Assembly: GCA_029251865.1 (NCBI GenBank)
Contig: JAQXCN010000026.1
Location: 1 to 49,994, forward strand
From: Crocinitomicaceae bacterium
Lineage (GTDB): Bacteria > Bacteroidota > Bacteroidia > Flavobacteriales_D > Crocinitomicaceae
Direction: 5' to 3'
Length of the DNA stretch: 49,994 nucleotides
Shown: piece after piece, positions 1 through 9,351 of the stretch
Layout of the letters: each line of letters begins with the position of its first letter
How positions within the stretch are numbered: the first letter of the stretch is position 1
The notes under the pieces: model-generated
Seen by the model: only the letters and a program-made list of their open reading frames with translations
Told to the model about the DNA's origin: nothing
Databases searched by the model: none
Program-made: the position numbers and the translations under genes

Positions 1-1
1 G

Positions 2-700
2 CATTCAAGTCTATTAAAGGGAACTAACGTGGATATTCTTCTAATGACTGTAAATGATTTTGGCTGTCGAGATACGATACGTAAAACCTTATTGGTCAAT
101 GAAGCATTCTATGATATAAACCTAGAAACTTTATTTGCCCAAGACATTAACGGTTTCCTGACCGTTGGGGTACAAATAGAAAACCTTGGTACAATTCCAT
201 TAGAAAGTCTGAATCTAACGCTTAAAACACCTGAGAACGGCCCTATACAGGAGGTTTGGTCCGGATCAATCTTACAGGCTGAAAGTGAAATCTATATTTT
301 CAATGCACAACCATCAGCATTCATTTCTGATCAAGATGCAACAGAACGCTTTGTATGTGTTGAGGCTCAGAATGCGAATATTTCGGCCTACCTTGACCTA
401 AATCAGGACAACAATACAAAGTGTAAAAACATTGAAGGAGAAGGCTTAGTTTTACTATCGATGTTTCCAAACCCAAGTGATCAAGACATTACTATATCTA
501 CTTTGCTTACGACAAGTGCATCATTGGAAATTGATTTTTTTGACCAAACCGGTCGTATTGCTTACAAAGAGGTAACCCCTGAACTTCTTAAAGGTATTCA
601 TAACTTCAACATCCCTTTTTCTAAATTTGACAAGGGTGTATACTCAGTGCGCATCAATGACGGAGTAAATAGTCTTCTCCACAAAATAATTCGGTACTAA
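2..700 (+). CDS. T9SS type A sorting domain protein, 3' part only
   Basis: This is the C-terminal part of a secreted protein whose gene begins before the window; the frame is open to the left edge with no stop. A GTG at position 29 could be read as a start, but the residues around it (ending in NDFGCRDTIRKTLLV) look like the last strands of a PKD-type Ig-like domain, so an internal position is far more likely. A beta-rich segment follows, resembling a CARDB-like module (VGVQIENLGTIPLESLNL). The last 75 or so residues, from MFPNPSDQDITI to a basic end (LLHKIIRY), form a typical Por secretion tail. In this family the tail directs export across the outer membrane by the type IX system and is then removed or attached to the surface. 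The function of the cargo cannot be told from this fragment. Confidence 0.85.
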   Translation, partial: HSSLLKGTNVDILLMTVNDFGCRDTIRKTLLVNEAFYDINLETLFAQDINGFLTVGVQIENLGTIPLESLNLTLKTPENGPIQEVWSGSILQAESEIYIFNAQPSAFISDQDATERFVCVEAQNANISAYLDLNQDNNTKCKNIEGEGLVLLSMFPNPSDQDITISTLLTTSASLEIDFFDQTGRIAYKEVTPELLKGIHNFNIPFSKFDKGVYSVRINDGVNSLLHKIIRY

Positions 701-785
701 TTCTTAAAGTAAGGATTCATTCCAAGGGGCACCTTTTACTTTTCCCATCTCTTTTTTTGTACATTCACATTCCTAAATCAACGAC

Positions 786-2732
786 ATGTCAAAATCATTG
801 CTAACCCTATCTTTTCTAATTCTAAGTTCTTACTTTTTTTGTCAGAGCACCATTTGCGGTAAAAAAAGCAGAAGGCACGCACAGCTTAAAAGTAACTCTC
901 TGAATCTTGCTCAAATTTCTGAAACAGAACGTTATGACGTTCATTTCTATCATCTAAACCTAAATATGGACAATATGAGCACGTCCTTGTCGGGAACAGT
1001 ACGAATGGATGCCAGTGCAAATGAACCTTTAGATTCAGCACTTTATGAACTTTTCTCAGGGTATACGATTACCGAAATTAGAGTGAACGGCACTGCTATT
1101 GACTATTCAAGAGATAATTCAGCGATTAAAGTCCCGGTTAATGCGAATCAGAATGAAAGCTTTACCATCGAAACAGATTACGCAGGAACACCACCCACAG
1201 CTGCGACCAATCCACTTGGAGGTGCTGGAATGTCACAAGATGACTCACCTACTTGGGGAAATGAGGTCGTATGGTCTTTGTCAGAACCTTTTTCAGCTTA
1301 CGAATGGTTCCCTTGCAAACAAAGTCTTACAGATAAAGCAGATAGTAGCTATTTTTATATTACAGTGCCTTCCAACCTCAAAGCTGGTTCAAATGGCGTA
1401 CTTGATCAAGTCGTAGATTTAGGCAATGGATATAGTAGGTATGAATGGAAACACCGTCATCCTATCGATTATTATTTAATTTCAGTCGCTGTCTCAAGCT
1501 ATGTAGAGTACAACGTTTATGCAAATCCTGCAGGTGCCCCCAACCCTATTTTAATTCAGAATTACATTTATGATAATCCTCAGACCCTCATCAATTTTCA
1601 AGATGATATTGATGAAACAGTAGACTTCATGGAACTATTCTATGACCTATACGGGCCTTACCCATTTGAAGATGAGAAATATGGCCACTGTATGGCTCCT
1701 TTCTCGGGCGGAATGGAACACCAAACTATGACGTCACAAGGTTTTTTTAATAAAGGACTTACTACTCACGAATTAGGCCACCAATGGTGGGGGGATCATG
1801 TGACTTGTGCTTCTTGGTGTGATATATGGATTAATGAAGGTTTTGCATCTTACAGCGAGTATTTAATGCTTGAAAACCTATACCCTAACCAAAGTGAGGG
1901 ACACATGGAAGATGTTCATGAGAATGTAATGAATCAAACTGGTGGAAGTGTATGGGTTCTTGACAGCCTGAATGAAAATAGAATCTTTAGCGGCAGGCTA
2001 ACTTATGATAAAGGTGCCTCCATTATTCATACTATGCGATACATGATTAATGATGATGCTCTATTTTTCAATATCCTAAGAGACTTTCAAGTCGATTATG
2101 CAGATAGTACGGCCCACGGTATTAATTTCAAAGAAGCTATGGAAAATGCAACCGGAGAAAGCTTTAATGCCTTATTCGAGGAATGGTACTTTGGCGAGGG
2201 TTATCCGACCTATTCGTTATTATGGCAGCAAAGCGGTGATGATGTGCTTATTCAAATTAACCACACGGGCTCTAAGCCAAATATTACGCCAACTTTTACA
2301 AATGACCTAGATATACGATTTATCAGACCGGGTATCGGAGATACGCTTATTCGTTTTGACATCAACGCGAATTCAAATACGTTTACAGTGGCCAATATTG
2401 GTACTATTTCCTCCTCTATTTCGGTCGATCCTGAAAATTGGATTATCAATAAATTGGGAAGTATTGTTCAAAGCGATGAACTTGGACTAAGTGAACAAGA
2501 TGTTGCAAGTGAAATAAGCCTCCACCCTAATCCTACCGCTGGGACCTTTCAAATTAAAAACTTAAAGGACCATGCGGAGCTTAAGGTTTATGACCTTAAA
2601 GGAACGATTAAGAAGAGCTTAAAAATTTCACCAGGAGAAAATATAAGTATTAATGATTTAGGTAAGGGAACCTATATAATTGAAATTAAACAATCTAAAG
2701 AAATAAAAAGACTCAAAATAATTTCGTTTTAA
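786..2732 (+). CDS. M1 family metallopeptidase with T9SS type A tail
   Basis: Predicted zinc aminopeptidase of the M1 (gluzincin) family, 648 residues. The N-terminus has a hydrophobic signal peptide (about residues 3-19, ending near CQS). The zinc site is HELGH at residues 328-332 with the third ligand in NEGF (Glu351), which is the HExxH-x18-E spacing of M1. The exopeptidase motif normally written GAMEN appears just upstream as GGMEH, so recognition of the free amino terminus may differ from classical aminopeptidase N. After the catalytic part, about 75 residues starting at SLHPNPTAGTF form a type A T9SS sorting tail ending in basic and hydrophobic residues (KRLKIISF). The protein is therefore probably exported to the cell surface or medium, where it would digest peptides. 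It stands alone, 85 bases after another T9SS cargo gene, and converges with the Ppx/GppA gene. Confidence 0.93.
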   Translation: MSKSLLTLSFLILSSYFFCQSTICGKKSRRHAQLKSNSLNLAQISETERYDVHFYHLNLNMDNMSTSLSGTVRMDASANEPLDSALYELFSGYTITEIRVNGTAIDYSRDNSAIKVPVNANQNESFTIETDYAGTPPTAATNPLGGAGMSQDDSPTWGNEVVWSLSEPFSAYEWFPCKQSLTDKADSSYFYITVPSNLKAGSNGVLDQVVDLGNGYSRYEWKHRHPIDYYLISVAVSSYVEYNVYANPAGAPNPILIQNYIYDNPQTLINFQDDIDETVDFMELFYDLYGPYPFEDEKYGHCMAPFSGGMEHQTMTSQGFFNKGLTTHELGHQWWGDHVTCASWCDIWINEGFASYSEYLMLENLYPNQSEGHMEDVHENVMNQTGGSVWVLDSLNENRIFSGRLTYDKGASIIHTMRYMINDDALFFNILRDFQVDYADSTAHGINFKEAMENATGESFNALFEEWYFGEGYPTYSLLWQQSGDDVLIQINHTGSKPNITPTFTNDLDIRFIRPGIGDTLIRFDINANSNTFTVANIGTISSSISVDPENWIINKLGSIVQSDELGLSEQDVASEISLHPNPTAGTFQIKNLKDHAELKVYDLKGTIKKSLKISPGENISINDLGKGTYIIEIKQSKEIKRLKIISF

Positions 2733-2735
2733 GAC

Positions 2736-3635
2736 TTAATAAAAAGCACCTTCTTTTAAAGAGTATGGTGATATCAATACTTTTTTTGGATTCAATTTCT
2801 GCATAACCCATCTTGTTTTTACGGCTGCAAATGGTGCCATTTTCTTTCGAATGGGAATGATAAAGTCATTTGTGTTTCTTTGAGCAAGTGTAGAATGAAT
2901 CAAAACATCTAAGGCTTCCATAAATGGACCTACTTCGAGCTCTATTGTTTTTTGTGTATTCGGAAATGGTTTTCGATTCATTAGCTCATAAAAGGTTTCA
3001 AAGGTACCAGATGACCCGATGAGGGTTTGAGCTGTAGTATTTCTAAAAAATCCTGGATCATGCGCTGCCAAATAGGCCTCTATGTTTTGTATGTCAAGCG
3101 CACAAAATGGATCCGATACATCGAAACTCTGATAAAGCCGAGAAACGCCGATATTCAGTGAGATTTCATTCTTTATTCCTTTTGAATCTGCCTCTATAAA
3201 TTCTGTACTGCCGCCACCAATATCCATAATAACTGCAGGAGATTGAAAATCATGGCATAAACTTACGCCCTTGAATATTAACTTCGCTTCTTCTAATCCA
3301 GAAATAACTTCAACTTCCCAATTGAAGGACTTATTAACGCTTGAAATAAAAGCTGAAGCATTCTTGGCATCTCTTACTGCTGAAGTAGCAATCAACCTGG
3401 GTATTAGCCCACCGTGAGCATCTAATGCTAACTTAAACACTTGAAATGCATGCATTGCCCTACTTATTGCCGCATCAGTGAGTCTATTGTCATTAATACC
3501 TCCCATACCAAGAGATACCGCCTCCTTGTGGGTTTCAATAATATCAATTCCCGAGATACCTTCGTGTGCAATTAGGAGATTAAAGGTATTTGTACCGATA
3601 TCGATTACTGCTTTCTTCACTTGGAAAGGAACCAT
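2736..3635 (-). CDS. Ppx/GppA family phosphatase
   Basis: Member of the exopolyphosphatase / guanosine pentaphosphate phosphatase family (ASKHA fold), 299 residues. The first phosphate-binding loop is visible near the N-terminus (AVIDIGTNTFNLLIAH, about residues 9-24) and the second as IMDIGGGSTEF in the middle. The length matches the short two-domain form common in Bacteroidota, without the extra C-terminal HD-like part of E. coli Ppx. Proteins of this family hydrolyse polyphosphate or pppGpp; sequence alone does not decide between them. The gene overlaps the end of the ABC permease gene by 19 bases, so the two are probably translated from one message. It is the last gene of the run that starts at grpE, and it ends only three bases from the convergent M1 peptidase stop. 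Confidence 0.9.
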   Translation of the reverse strand: MVPFQVKKAVIDIGTNTFNLLIAHEGISGIDIIETHKEAVSLGMGGINDNRLTDAAISRAMHAFQVFKLALDAHGGLIPRLIATSAVRDAKNASAFISSVNKSFNWEVEVISGLEEAKLIFKGVSLCHDFQSPAVIMDIGGGSTEFIEADSKGIKNEISLNIGVSRLYQSFDVSDPFCALDIQNIEAYLAAHDPGFFRNTTAQTLIGSSGTFETFYELMNRKPFPNTQKTIELEVGPFMEALDVLIHSTLAQRNTNDFIIPIRKKMAPFAAVKTRWVMQKLNPKKVLISPYSLKEGAFY

Positions 3636-4948
3636 TTAAATAATCCCCTTAAAGATAAACGGTGGCCATAAGACAAAAGACTGACCTTAAAGATTCTGCT
3701 TGCAACCCAAAGCATTAGAATAATCGAAAAGATCATTATTAGCAAACTGATCCAAATTAAATACCCAGAACCAACTGCATAACCCATAGATAACTTAATC
3801 ATCACAAACATGGGAAGTGTAAACGGAATAAACTGAGCATAATTGGCCAAATCTGACTCTGGATTGCTTAAAGAAAGATAACCCGCAAACAATGTAAATA
3901 CCACTATGAAAATCATTGGCAAAATAAAGATCTGTCCATCCCCTTCTGAACCCATCGCTGCACCTATCAGACTGAAAAATGCGCCATAAAATAAATAGCC
4001 AACCCCAAAGAACAAGAAAAAGAAAGGCAATAAAAGACTTAAGTTGATTCTGTCGTAAATCAAATGAATCATTTCATTATTTCTTATTCTGTTGAATTCA
4101 CTTTGAAGTATTTCACCAGCTCCATCCGATACCTGTGCACCCGTAAGGGACTGATCAATAAAGAAATCTGAGAAAAGTAAATCCTGTAATGCATACAAGC
4201 CTGTAAAAACAAAAAGCACCCAAAAACCAATTTGAATAATGGCCGCAGCGCCTATACCAATGATTTTCCCAAGCATTAATTGCGAAGGACGTACGATGGA
4301 AACCACAACCTCAACAACACGCTCAGCCTTTTCTTTCGCAATCCCGCGAAGAATCGATAAACCATAGAATAAGGTCACGAGCATGATGATTGCTCCAAAA
4401 AAATACCCTACCCACCCTGCGTTATTGGCTTTTGAATTCGTTGGATTATGAATACTTCTGAAATCCACATTCAAAGGTTGCTTTAATTGTCTGAACTCAT
4501 CAATACTTAAATCTGAAAACTCAGAAATCAAGACCTCTTCTACCCTGCGCTCAAAGGTATAGCGAATCGCACCTTGAATAGGGCTAGAAATATAATCTCG
4601 ATAAAAAACAAACACTTTTTTATTATTCAACACCTTCTCGTTAAGCTCTAGTAATACATCAAATTTCTGGTAACGTTTTCCATTTTTAAACTCATCAATC
4701 TCGAGATAATCTGATACAAACGAATAGTTTACATTAGGAGATTCTTTAGATGAAATAACGCCTTGTAATATATCCCCGGGATCTGCTATCAGAACATGGA
4801 CGTTTTTTTTACCCTCATCTGCTGCCTTTACCAAAAAATAAACCATTGAAATAATCATCAAGGGCACAAGAAAAAGCATAAACAGAAATGACCGATTTAG
4901 CATTCGCTGCTTGATTTCCTTAAGGGCAATTAAAACTACTGCATTCAT
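3617..4948 (-). CDS. ABC-2 type transporter permease (NatB-like)
   Basis: Membrane subunit of an ABC exporter, 443 residues. It has one N-terminal membrane segment (about residues 18-40), a large non-membrane domain of about 130 residues (IADPGDILQGV to NPTNSKANN), then five or six hydrophobic segments in the C-terminal half. This layout is that of NatB-like ABC-2 permeases. The segment ILRGIAKEKAERVVEVVVS after the second membrane helix is the typical cytoplasmic coupling element of the family. It shares an ATGA overlap with the upstream ATPase gene, so the two are translationally coupled and surely form one transporter. NatAB of Bacillus exports sodium; here the substrate is unknown, and export of another ion, a lipid or a peptide is equally possible. 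Confidence 0.9.
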   Translation of the reverse strand: MNAVVLIALKEIKQRMLNRSFLFMLFLVPLMIISMVYFLVKAADEGKKNVHVLIADPGDILQGVISSKESPNVNYSFVSDYLEIDEFKNGKRYQKFDVLLELNEKVLNNKKVFVFYRDYISSPIQGAIRYTFERRVEEVLISEFSDLSIDEFRQLKQPLNVDFRSIHNPTNSKANNAGWVGYFFGAIIMLVTLFYGLSILRGIAKEKAERVVEVVVSIVRPSQLMLGKIIGIGAAAIIQIGFWVLFVFTGLYALQDLLFSDFFIDQSLTGAQVSDGAGEILQSEFNRIRNNEMIHLIYDRINLSLLLPFFFLFFGVGYLFYGAFFSLIGAAMGSEGDGQIFILPMIFIVVFTLFAGYLSLSNPESDLANYAQFIPFTLPMFVMIKLSMGYAVGSGYLIWISLLIMIFSIILMLWVASRIFKVSLLSYGHRLSLRGLFKWFLSK

Positions 4949-5865
4949 AATTCAGATGTTTTAGCAATCAATTTCAAGAATACCTCTTCCATATTTAACG
5001 GCGCTCTATGCACCGCTTCAATAGATACATGACCTTTTAAATTATTAATAAGATCGTCAACAGACTTGTCTCCACGCTTCAATAGTTGTGCCTCAACAAT
5101 ACCATCCGAATGTTCATTTTGCTGTAAAAGTTCAAAGTCAGTCCATAATGCATTGGCAAAAGCCACACTCGTGCCGCGATATTTTACAATAAAATGATTA
5201 CGGTCAAACGCTTTCAACAAATCCGCTAATGTTTCATCAGCAATCACTTGGCCTTTATTTACCAAAACAACATGCGAACAAATATCTTGCACACGCTGCA
5301 TGTTGTGGGTACTCAACAATATAGTTTTTCCTGCATCCCTGAATTCAAATAGTAATTGCTTAATCAAGTCAATATTGACAGGGTCAAATCCTGTAAATGG
5401 CTCATCAAGAATTAAAAATTTTGGATCATGAACTATAGCCACAGCGAATTGAACCTTTTGAGCCATTCCTTTTGAAAGTGCCTCTACTTTTTTATTCGAC
5501 CATTCTGACATTTCAAGTCGCTCAATCCAATAACGGGCACCCTGTTCTGCCTCTGTAGCACTAAGTCCACGCAGCTTTGCAAAAAACAAGAGTTGGGCTT
5601 TAACTGACAATTCCTTGAACAGCCCCCTCTCTTCGGGCAAATAACCAATATGTCGAAGGTGCGCTTCCTTCAATAACTGACTCTCAAACTTAACAAAGCC
5701 ATCATCAGGAAGAAGCATCTGATTCATTAATCGAATCAACGTTGTTTTACCGGCACCATTTGGACCGAGAAGACCGGTAATCGATCCCTCAGTAATATTG
5801 AAAGAAACATTACGCAGAACTACTTTGGGTCGAAATGACTTTGAAACATGAGATACCTCAATCAT
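4945..5865 (-). CDS. ABC transporter ATP-binding protein (NatA-like)
   Basis: ATPase subunit of the same exporter, 306 residues. The Walker A loop is GPNGAGKTT (about residues 34-42), the signature is LSKGMAQK rather than LSGGQ, and Walker B with the catalytic glutamate is FLILDEPFTGFDP, followed by the H-loop STHNM. The C-terminal 80 residues are a DUF4162-like extension (FIVKYRGTSVAF onward, ending EEVFLKLIAKT), seen in NatA-type drug and ion exporters. The LSKGM form of the signature is common in this subfamily and does not imply inactivity. The gene follows the CPBP protease gene after 40 bases, in which a weak promoter-like TAGATTTA lies 14 bases before the start, so transcription may come both from grpE and from here. 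Confidence 0.93.
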   Translation of the reverse strand: MIEVSHVSKSFRPKVVLRNVSFNITEGSITGLLGPNGAGKTTLIRLMNQMLLPDDGFVKFESQLLKEAHLRHIGYLPEERGLFKELSVKAQLLFFAKLRGLSATEAEQGARYWIERLEMSEWSNKKVEALSKGMAQKVQFAVAIVHDPKFLILDEPFTGFDPVNIDLIKQLLFEFRDAGKTILLSTHNMQRVQDICSHVVLVNKGQVIADETLADLLKAFDRNHFIVKYRGTSVAFANALWTDFELLQQNEHSDGIVEAQLLKRGDKSVDDLINNLKGHVSIEAVHRAPLNMEEVFLKLIAKTSEL

Positions 5866-5905
5866 AGTATTGTAAATCTAAAAAAACTTGGGCACTATGG
5901 TATTG

Positions 5906-6808
5906 TTAGCTCAAATATTCTTTAAGTGAAGACCATTTGTATATGCGTCGAAATAAGAAGAATAAACCGAGTAAAAAAAGAAAAGTCACCACAAACATTG
6001 AAAGCGTGAATTCTGGAGCTGCATAATCAATAAACAAGGCGTCTGTCTGAAATACCTGCCAGTCACTGGATACGATTAGAGCAGCAAAAATATTATTAGC
6101 CGCGTGAAAACCAATAGAAAGCTCCATACCGTTGTCAAACAGAGTTAAACAACCTAAAAAAACACCAATTAAAACGTAATAAATAAGAATATGATAGCCT
6201 ATTACCTCTATTTCAGGGTTGCCGAAATGTATGAGACCAAAAAAGATACCAGATAAAATGACAGCATGAATATTTGAACCTAATTTGCGCTTTAATCCCT
6301 GTAGCAAATAACCTCTAAATAATAACTCCTCAATGGTTGTTTGAAAGGGAATCATTAAAAAGGAAATGACGCATAGAGGAATAAATGTATTCCATTTGAA
6401 ATTCCAAATAATTTCTTCTGAAAAATAAACTTGAAGACATGTCATCAATCCTAGGACACCAAAGACCAACAAAAAACTTGTAACTACTCTCGACCAATCA
6501 AAACGATTTCTACCTGTAAATATTGATAATACTGGTCGTTTATGAATCCATTTTACAGCAGCTATAAAGACGAAGAACACAAGAACAAAGGGAAATATTA
6601 ACCAAAACAAAACCCGATTAGCACCTAAGGCATCAATAAAATCTGACATTGTAGGCCCATTTCCAACGAAGGGTTTTGAGGTGTTTTGATAATCGAAATA
6701 TAAACCAAAGCCTCCAAGCACATAAACAACTAAAACTAATGAAACTGTAGCTATAACCATAGTTACCGTTGCAGGGTGTTTTTTGCCGAAGTCTACAAAC
6801 TGAATCAT
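5906..6808 (-). CDS. CPBP family intramembrane glutamic protease
   Basis: Polytopic membrane protein of 300 residues with about eight hydrophobic segments and the CPBP (Abi, CAAX-protease-like) motifs: EELLFRG (Glu160, Glu161, Arg165), then FFGLIHFGN with His194, then GFHAANN near residue 240. These residues form the active site of Rce1-type intramembrane endopeptidases. In bacteria such proteins act in bacteriocin self-immunity, in protein maturation, or in unknown roles. The gene overlaps the dnaJ stop by four bases (ATGA), so it is produced together with the GrpE-DnaJ chaperone pair. This linkage suggests a membrane-stress role, though that is inference only. No substrate can be named. Confidence 0.9.
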   Translation of the reverse strand: MIQFVDFGKKHPATVTMVIATVSLVLVVYVLGGFGLYFDYQNTSKPFVGNGPTMSDFIDALGANRVLFWLIFPFVLVFFVFIAAVKWIHKRPVLSIFTGRNRFDWSRVVTSFLLVFGVLGLMTCLQVYFSEEIIWNFKWNTFIPLCVISFLMIPFQTTIEELLFRGYLLQGLKRKLGSNIHAVILSGIFFGLIHFGNPEIEVIGYHILIYYVLIGVFLGCLTLFDNGMELSIGFHAANNIFAALIVSSDWQVFQTDALFIDYAAPEFTLSMFVVTFLFLLGLFFLFRRIYKWSSLKEYLS

Positions 6809-7917
6809 GAGAACATATCTCTCATCTGCTTAAAAAAACCTTTGTCTTTATCACCTGCCTTTGGTTGGAAGTTTTCAGATTCTTTTAATTTCTCGATAAG
6901 TTCTTTTTCATCTTTTGAGATTTTTGTTGGCGTCCAAACATTAATGTGCGCAAATAAATCTCCCGAGCCATAACCTTGAACGTTTGGCAATCCTTTCCCT
7001 CTCAAACGAAGGACTTTTCCACTTTGGGTTCCTGGATCAATTTTTATTTTGACCTTTCCCGACAAAGTAGGAATTTCAACACTCTCTCCAAGAACAACAT
7101 CCATAAAACTTACGAAAGCCTCATAATGCACATTGTCTCCATCTCTCTTAAGGTCGGCATGTTCTACCTCCTCAATAACAACCATTAAATCTCCTGGGAC
7201 GCCATTGAAAGGACCAGCGTTTCCTTTACCTCGGACATTGAGCTGCATACCTTCTTCAACTCCAGCTGGAATTTCTATCTCAATTACTTCTTCTTGACGC
7301 TTTAATCCATTTTGATCAGCATCGGCAGGACGCTTATCAATCATCTTACCTGCCCCTTGACAAATATTACATACAGATTGAGTTTGCATGGCTCCTATAA
7401 ACGTCTGAGCCATTCTTGTTATTCTCCCTGAACCTTTACATGTCGAACATGTCTTGAAAGTAACACCCTCGGCATTAACAAGTTTATTGACCTTGATTTT
7501 TTTCTTTACACCGTCTGCAATGTCCTCAAGCGTCATTTTCATTTTAACCCTAAGATTAGAACCTTTAACTACTCGCGATCCACCACCACCTCGGCTACCA
7601 CCGAAACTTCCGCCAAAAGCACCACCGAAAATATCGCCAAACTGGGAGAAGATATCATCCATGTTCATACCACCACCACCAAAGCCTTGACCCATTCCCG
7701 CATGACCATATTGGTCATAGCGCGCTTTCTTCTCACCATTACTTAAAACCTCGTATGCCTCCGCTGCTTCTTTGAACCGCTCCTCAGCACTCTCATCATC
7801 AGGATTTTTATCAGGATGGTATTTCAAGGCTAACTTTCGGTATGCCTTTTTTATTTCTGATTCAGAGGCACTTTTGCTTAAACCTAAAACCTCATAATAA
7901 TCTCTTTTTTGACTCAT
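6805..7917 (-). CDS. dnaJ: Chaperone DnaJ (Hsp40), zinc site 1 absent
   Basis: Hsp40 co-chaperone that stimulates the ATPase of DnaK and hands over unfolded clients, 370 residues. The J domain occupies residues 5-70 with HPD at 34-36. A glycine/phenylalanine-rich linker (about 71-115) follows, then the substrate-binding beta domains and a C-terminal part ending in a basic helix. The cysteine-rich domain is reduced. Only two CxxCxGxG motifs remain, CSTCKGSG (Cys157, Cys160) and CNICQGAG (Cys183, Cys186). The places of motifs 1 and 4 are taken by VNAEGV and [11 protein letters not shown], with no cysteine. The remaining pair corresponds to zinc site 2 of E. coli DnaJ. The gene lies 11 bases after grpE and shares an ATGA overlap with the CPBP protease gene. 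Confidence 0.96.
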   Translation of the reverse strand: MSQKRDYYEVLGLSKSASESEIKKAYRKLALKYHPDKNPDDESAEERFKEAAEAYEVLSNGEKKARYDQYGHAGMGQGFGGGGMNMDDIFSQFGDIFGGAFGGSFGGSRGGGGSRVVKGSNLRVKMKMTLEDIADGVKKKIKVNKLVNAEGVTFKTCSTCKGSGRITRMAQTFIGAMQTQSVCNICQGAGKMIDKRPADADQNGLKRQEEVIEIEIPAGVEEGMQLNVRGKGNAGPFNGVPGDLMVVIEEVEHADLKRDGDNVHYEAFVSFMDVVLGESVEIPTLSGKVKIKIDPGTQSGKVLRLRGKGLPNVQGYGSGDLFAHINVWTPTKISKDEKELIEKLKESENFQPKAGDKDKGFFKQMRDMFS

Positions 7918-7928
7918 CTTTTCATGTT

Positions 7929-8480
7929 TTATTGACCAACAACCACTTTAGCAAAACGCAATACTTTATCATTTAAAAAGTACCCTTTCTCAACGTCATC
8001 AATTACCTTTCCTTTCATCTTCTTATCATCCGTTGGCATATTCGCAATAGCTTCATGTAATTCAGGGTCGAAAGATGTACCTTTTGCCTCCATGACCTTA
8101 AGGCCTTTCGCCTGCAAAAGACTTGTGTATTTATTATAAATCAAACCAAATCCCTCCTTGATCCCTGCAATATCCTCTGAGGACTCATTGTTGGTAATTG
8201 CTCTTTCAAAGTCATCGATTACTGGAACCAAATCTTTAAGTAAATCAGCATTCGCATTGGTTATTAAATCTAAACGCTCCTTATTGGTTCGCTTACGATA
8301 GTTCTCGAACTCAGCATAAAGTCGAAGAAACCGATTGTTTAGTTCATTATATTTTTCCTCAGGAGTAGGTTCTGCCTTGGGCTCTTCAACATCAGAGGCA
8401 TCATTTACTTCGGCCTTAGCATCCATAACTTTCTCTTTTTCCTCTACCTTTTTATCTTCTTTTTTATTTTTCACAGCCAT
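7929..8480 (-). CDS. grpE: Nucleotide exchange factor GrpE
   Basis: Releases ADP from DnaK during the chaperone cycle. With the start chosen here the protein has 183 residues: a highly charged, probably disordered Lys/Glu-rich N-terminus (residues 1-45), a long helix ([20 protein letters not shown]) for dimerisation, and the C-terminal beta domain ending in [16 protein letters not shown], the family's hallmark. A further ATG lies 39 bases upstream (8519), but the extra residues (MAVSLTFHIKEIT) do not resemble a GrpE end and lie over the promoter. The ATG at 8480 ([11 protein letters not shown]) is therefore preferred. It is first in a run with dnaJ. A TATCTTTG promoter element sits 25 bases before the start. 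Confidence 0.95.
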   Translation of the reverse strand: MAVKNKKEDKKVEEKEKVMDAKAEVNDASDVEEPKAEPTPEEKYNELNNRFLRLYAEFENYRKRTNKERLDLITNANADLLKDLVPVIDDFERAITNNESSEDIAGIKEGFGLIYNKYTSLLQAKGLKVMEAKGTSFDPELHEAIANMPTDDKKMKGKVIDDVEKGYFLNDKVLRFAKVVVGQ

Positions 8481-8504
8481 TGTTATTTCTTTGATGTGGA
8501 ATGT

Positions 8505-8512
8505 CAAAGATA
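8505..8512 (-). promoter_or_regulatory. Promoter -7 element for grpE-dnaJ, flanked by an inverted repeat
   Basis: On the minus strand this reads TATCTTTG, a match to the Bacteroidota -7 consensus TAnnTTTG, 24 bases before the grpE start codon. It lies inside the inverted repeat TGTGG (8495-8499) and CCACA (8516-8520), which could be an operator. Twenty bases further upstream the minus strand holds TGACAGCATGGC (8532-8543), a position where heat-shock promoters often carry extra elements. The match to the -7 box is direct. Regulation by heat is inference from the genes served. Confidence 0.45.
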
Positions 8513-8623
8513 CTGCCACAATTGTTATTCAGCCATGCTGTCATGTTTTTTTTTCATTTACCCGAAATTGTGTCAGATTTTAAAATAGTTTATTACCTTG
8601 GCGCCTTCCAAACTGAATATTTC

Positions 8624-9346
8624 ATGTTTCAAAATGAATTCAAAAAAATCGTCGAAAGCCGTCGCAGTAACAGAAGCTTCGATCCGAACATTGAGGTTTC
8701 ACACGAAACCATCGAAAGAGGACTAAAAAATGCAGTTCTTGCACCGAATAGTAGCAACATGCAATTGTGGGAATTTCAATGGATTGCAAGTCGGCAAATG
8801 CTTGAGGCCCTCACTCCACTTTGCCTAAATCAATCTGCGGCAAAAACAGCAAAACACATGGTTGTTTTTATTACCAGAAAAGACAAATGGAGATTGCGTG
8901 CACAATGGAATCATGATAAGATACAAGAAAGTCTTCAGGGACGTCCCGGGAAGCTTCAAAATAGTGCTTTAAAATATTATAAAACATTGATTCCTATCGT
9001 TTATTTCAACGATCCTTTTGGTATAACGTCTTTGTTGAGAAAGTCCGTAAGTATGGCTTTAGGATTGAGGAAACCTTTTTATCGTTTAGGGGGAAAAGCA
9101 GAACAACGCATTGTGGTTCACAAGTCTTGTGCATTAGCTGCTCAAAACTTCATGTTGTCAATTGCTGCAGAAGGTCTTCATAGCTGCCCGATGGAAGGAT
9201 TTGACAAAAAGAGGGTGAAAAAACTCCTCAATCTACCGAGAGGAGCTGAAATAAACATGATCATATCTGTCGGGAAAGGAACTGAAAAGGGCATTTGGGG
9301 ACCTCGTTTTCGGGTCCCGTTCGATGAGGTCGTTCTAAAAAAATAG
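8624..9346 (+). CDS. Nitroreductase family protein
   Basis: FMN-dependent oxidoreductase of the nitroreductase fold, 240 residues with the ATG at 8624. The N-terminal signature IVESRRSNRSFDPN (about residues 8-21) holds the basic residues that bind the FMN phosphate. APNSSNMQLWEF (about 40-51) is the usual SxxNxQPW-like region, and the C-terminal segment GLHSCPMEGFD is also typical. The frame extends upstream to an ATG at 8501, but those 41 residues overlap the divergent grpE promoter region and look unlike the family. Family members reduce nitroaromatics, quinones or enones with NAD(P)H; the natural substrate is not evident. The gene is monocistronic, divergent from grpE and convergent with clpC, with five bases between stops. 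Confidence 0.88.
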   Translation: MFQNEFKKIVESRRSNRSFDPNIEVSHETIERGLKNAVLAPNSSNMQLWEFQWIASRQMLEALTPLCLNQSAAKTAKHMVVFITRKDKWRLRAQWNHDKIQESLQGRPGKLQNSALKYYKTLIPIVYFNDPFGITSLLRKSVSMALGLRKPFYRLGGKAEQRIVVHKSCALAAQNFMLSIAAEGLHSCPMEGFDKKRVKKLLNLPRGAEINMIISVGKGTEKGIWGPRFRVPFDEVVLKK

Positions 9347-9351
9347 AACCA

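Noticed and set aside
723-740. Short AAGG-GGCA-CCTT hairpin followed by T residues after the first T9SS gene
   Set aside because: A four-pair stem is too weak to call a terminator, and the T stretch is interrupted.
8481-8519. Extended GrpE start 39 bases upstream
   Set aside because: It would cover the promoter box, and the added residues are not GrpE-like.
8501-8623. Extended start of the nitroreductase gene
   Set aside because: The extra 41 residues overlap the divergent grpE promoter, and the family signature begins right after the ATG at 8624.
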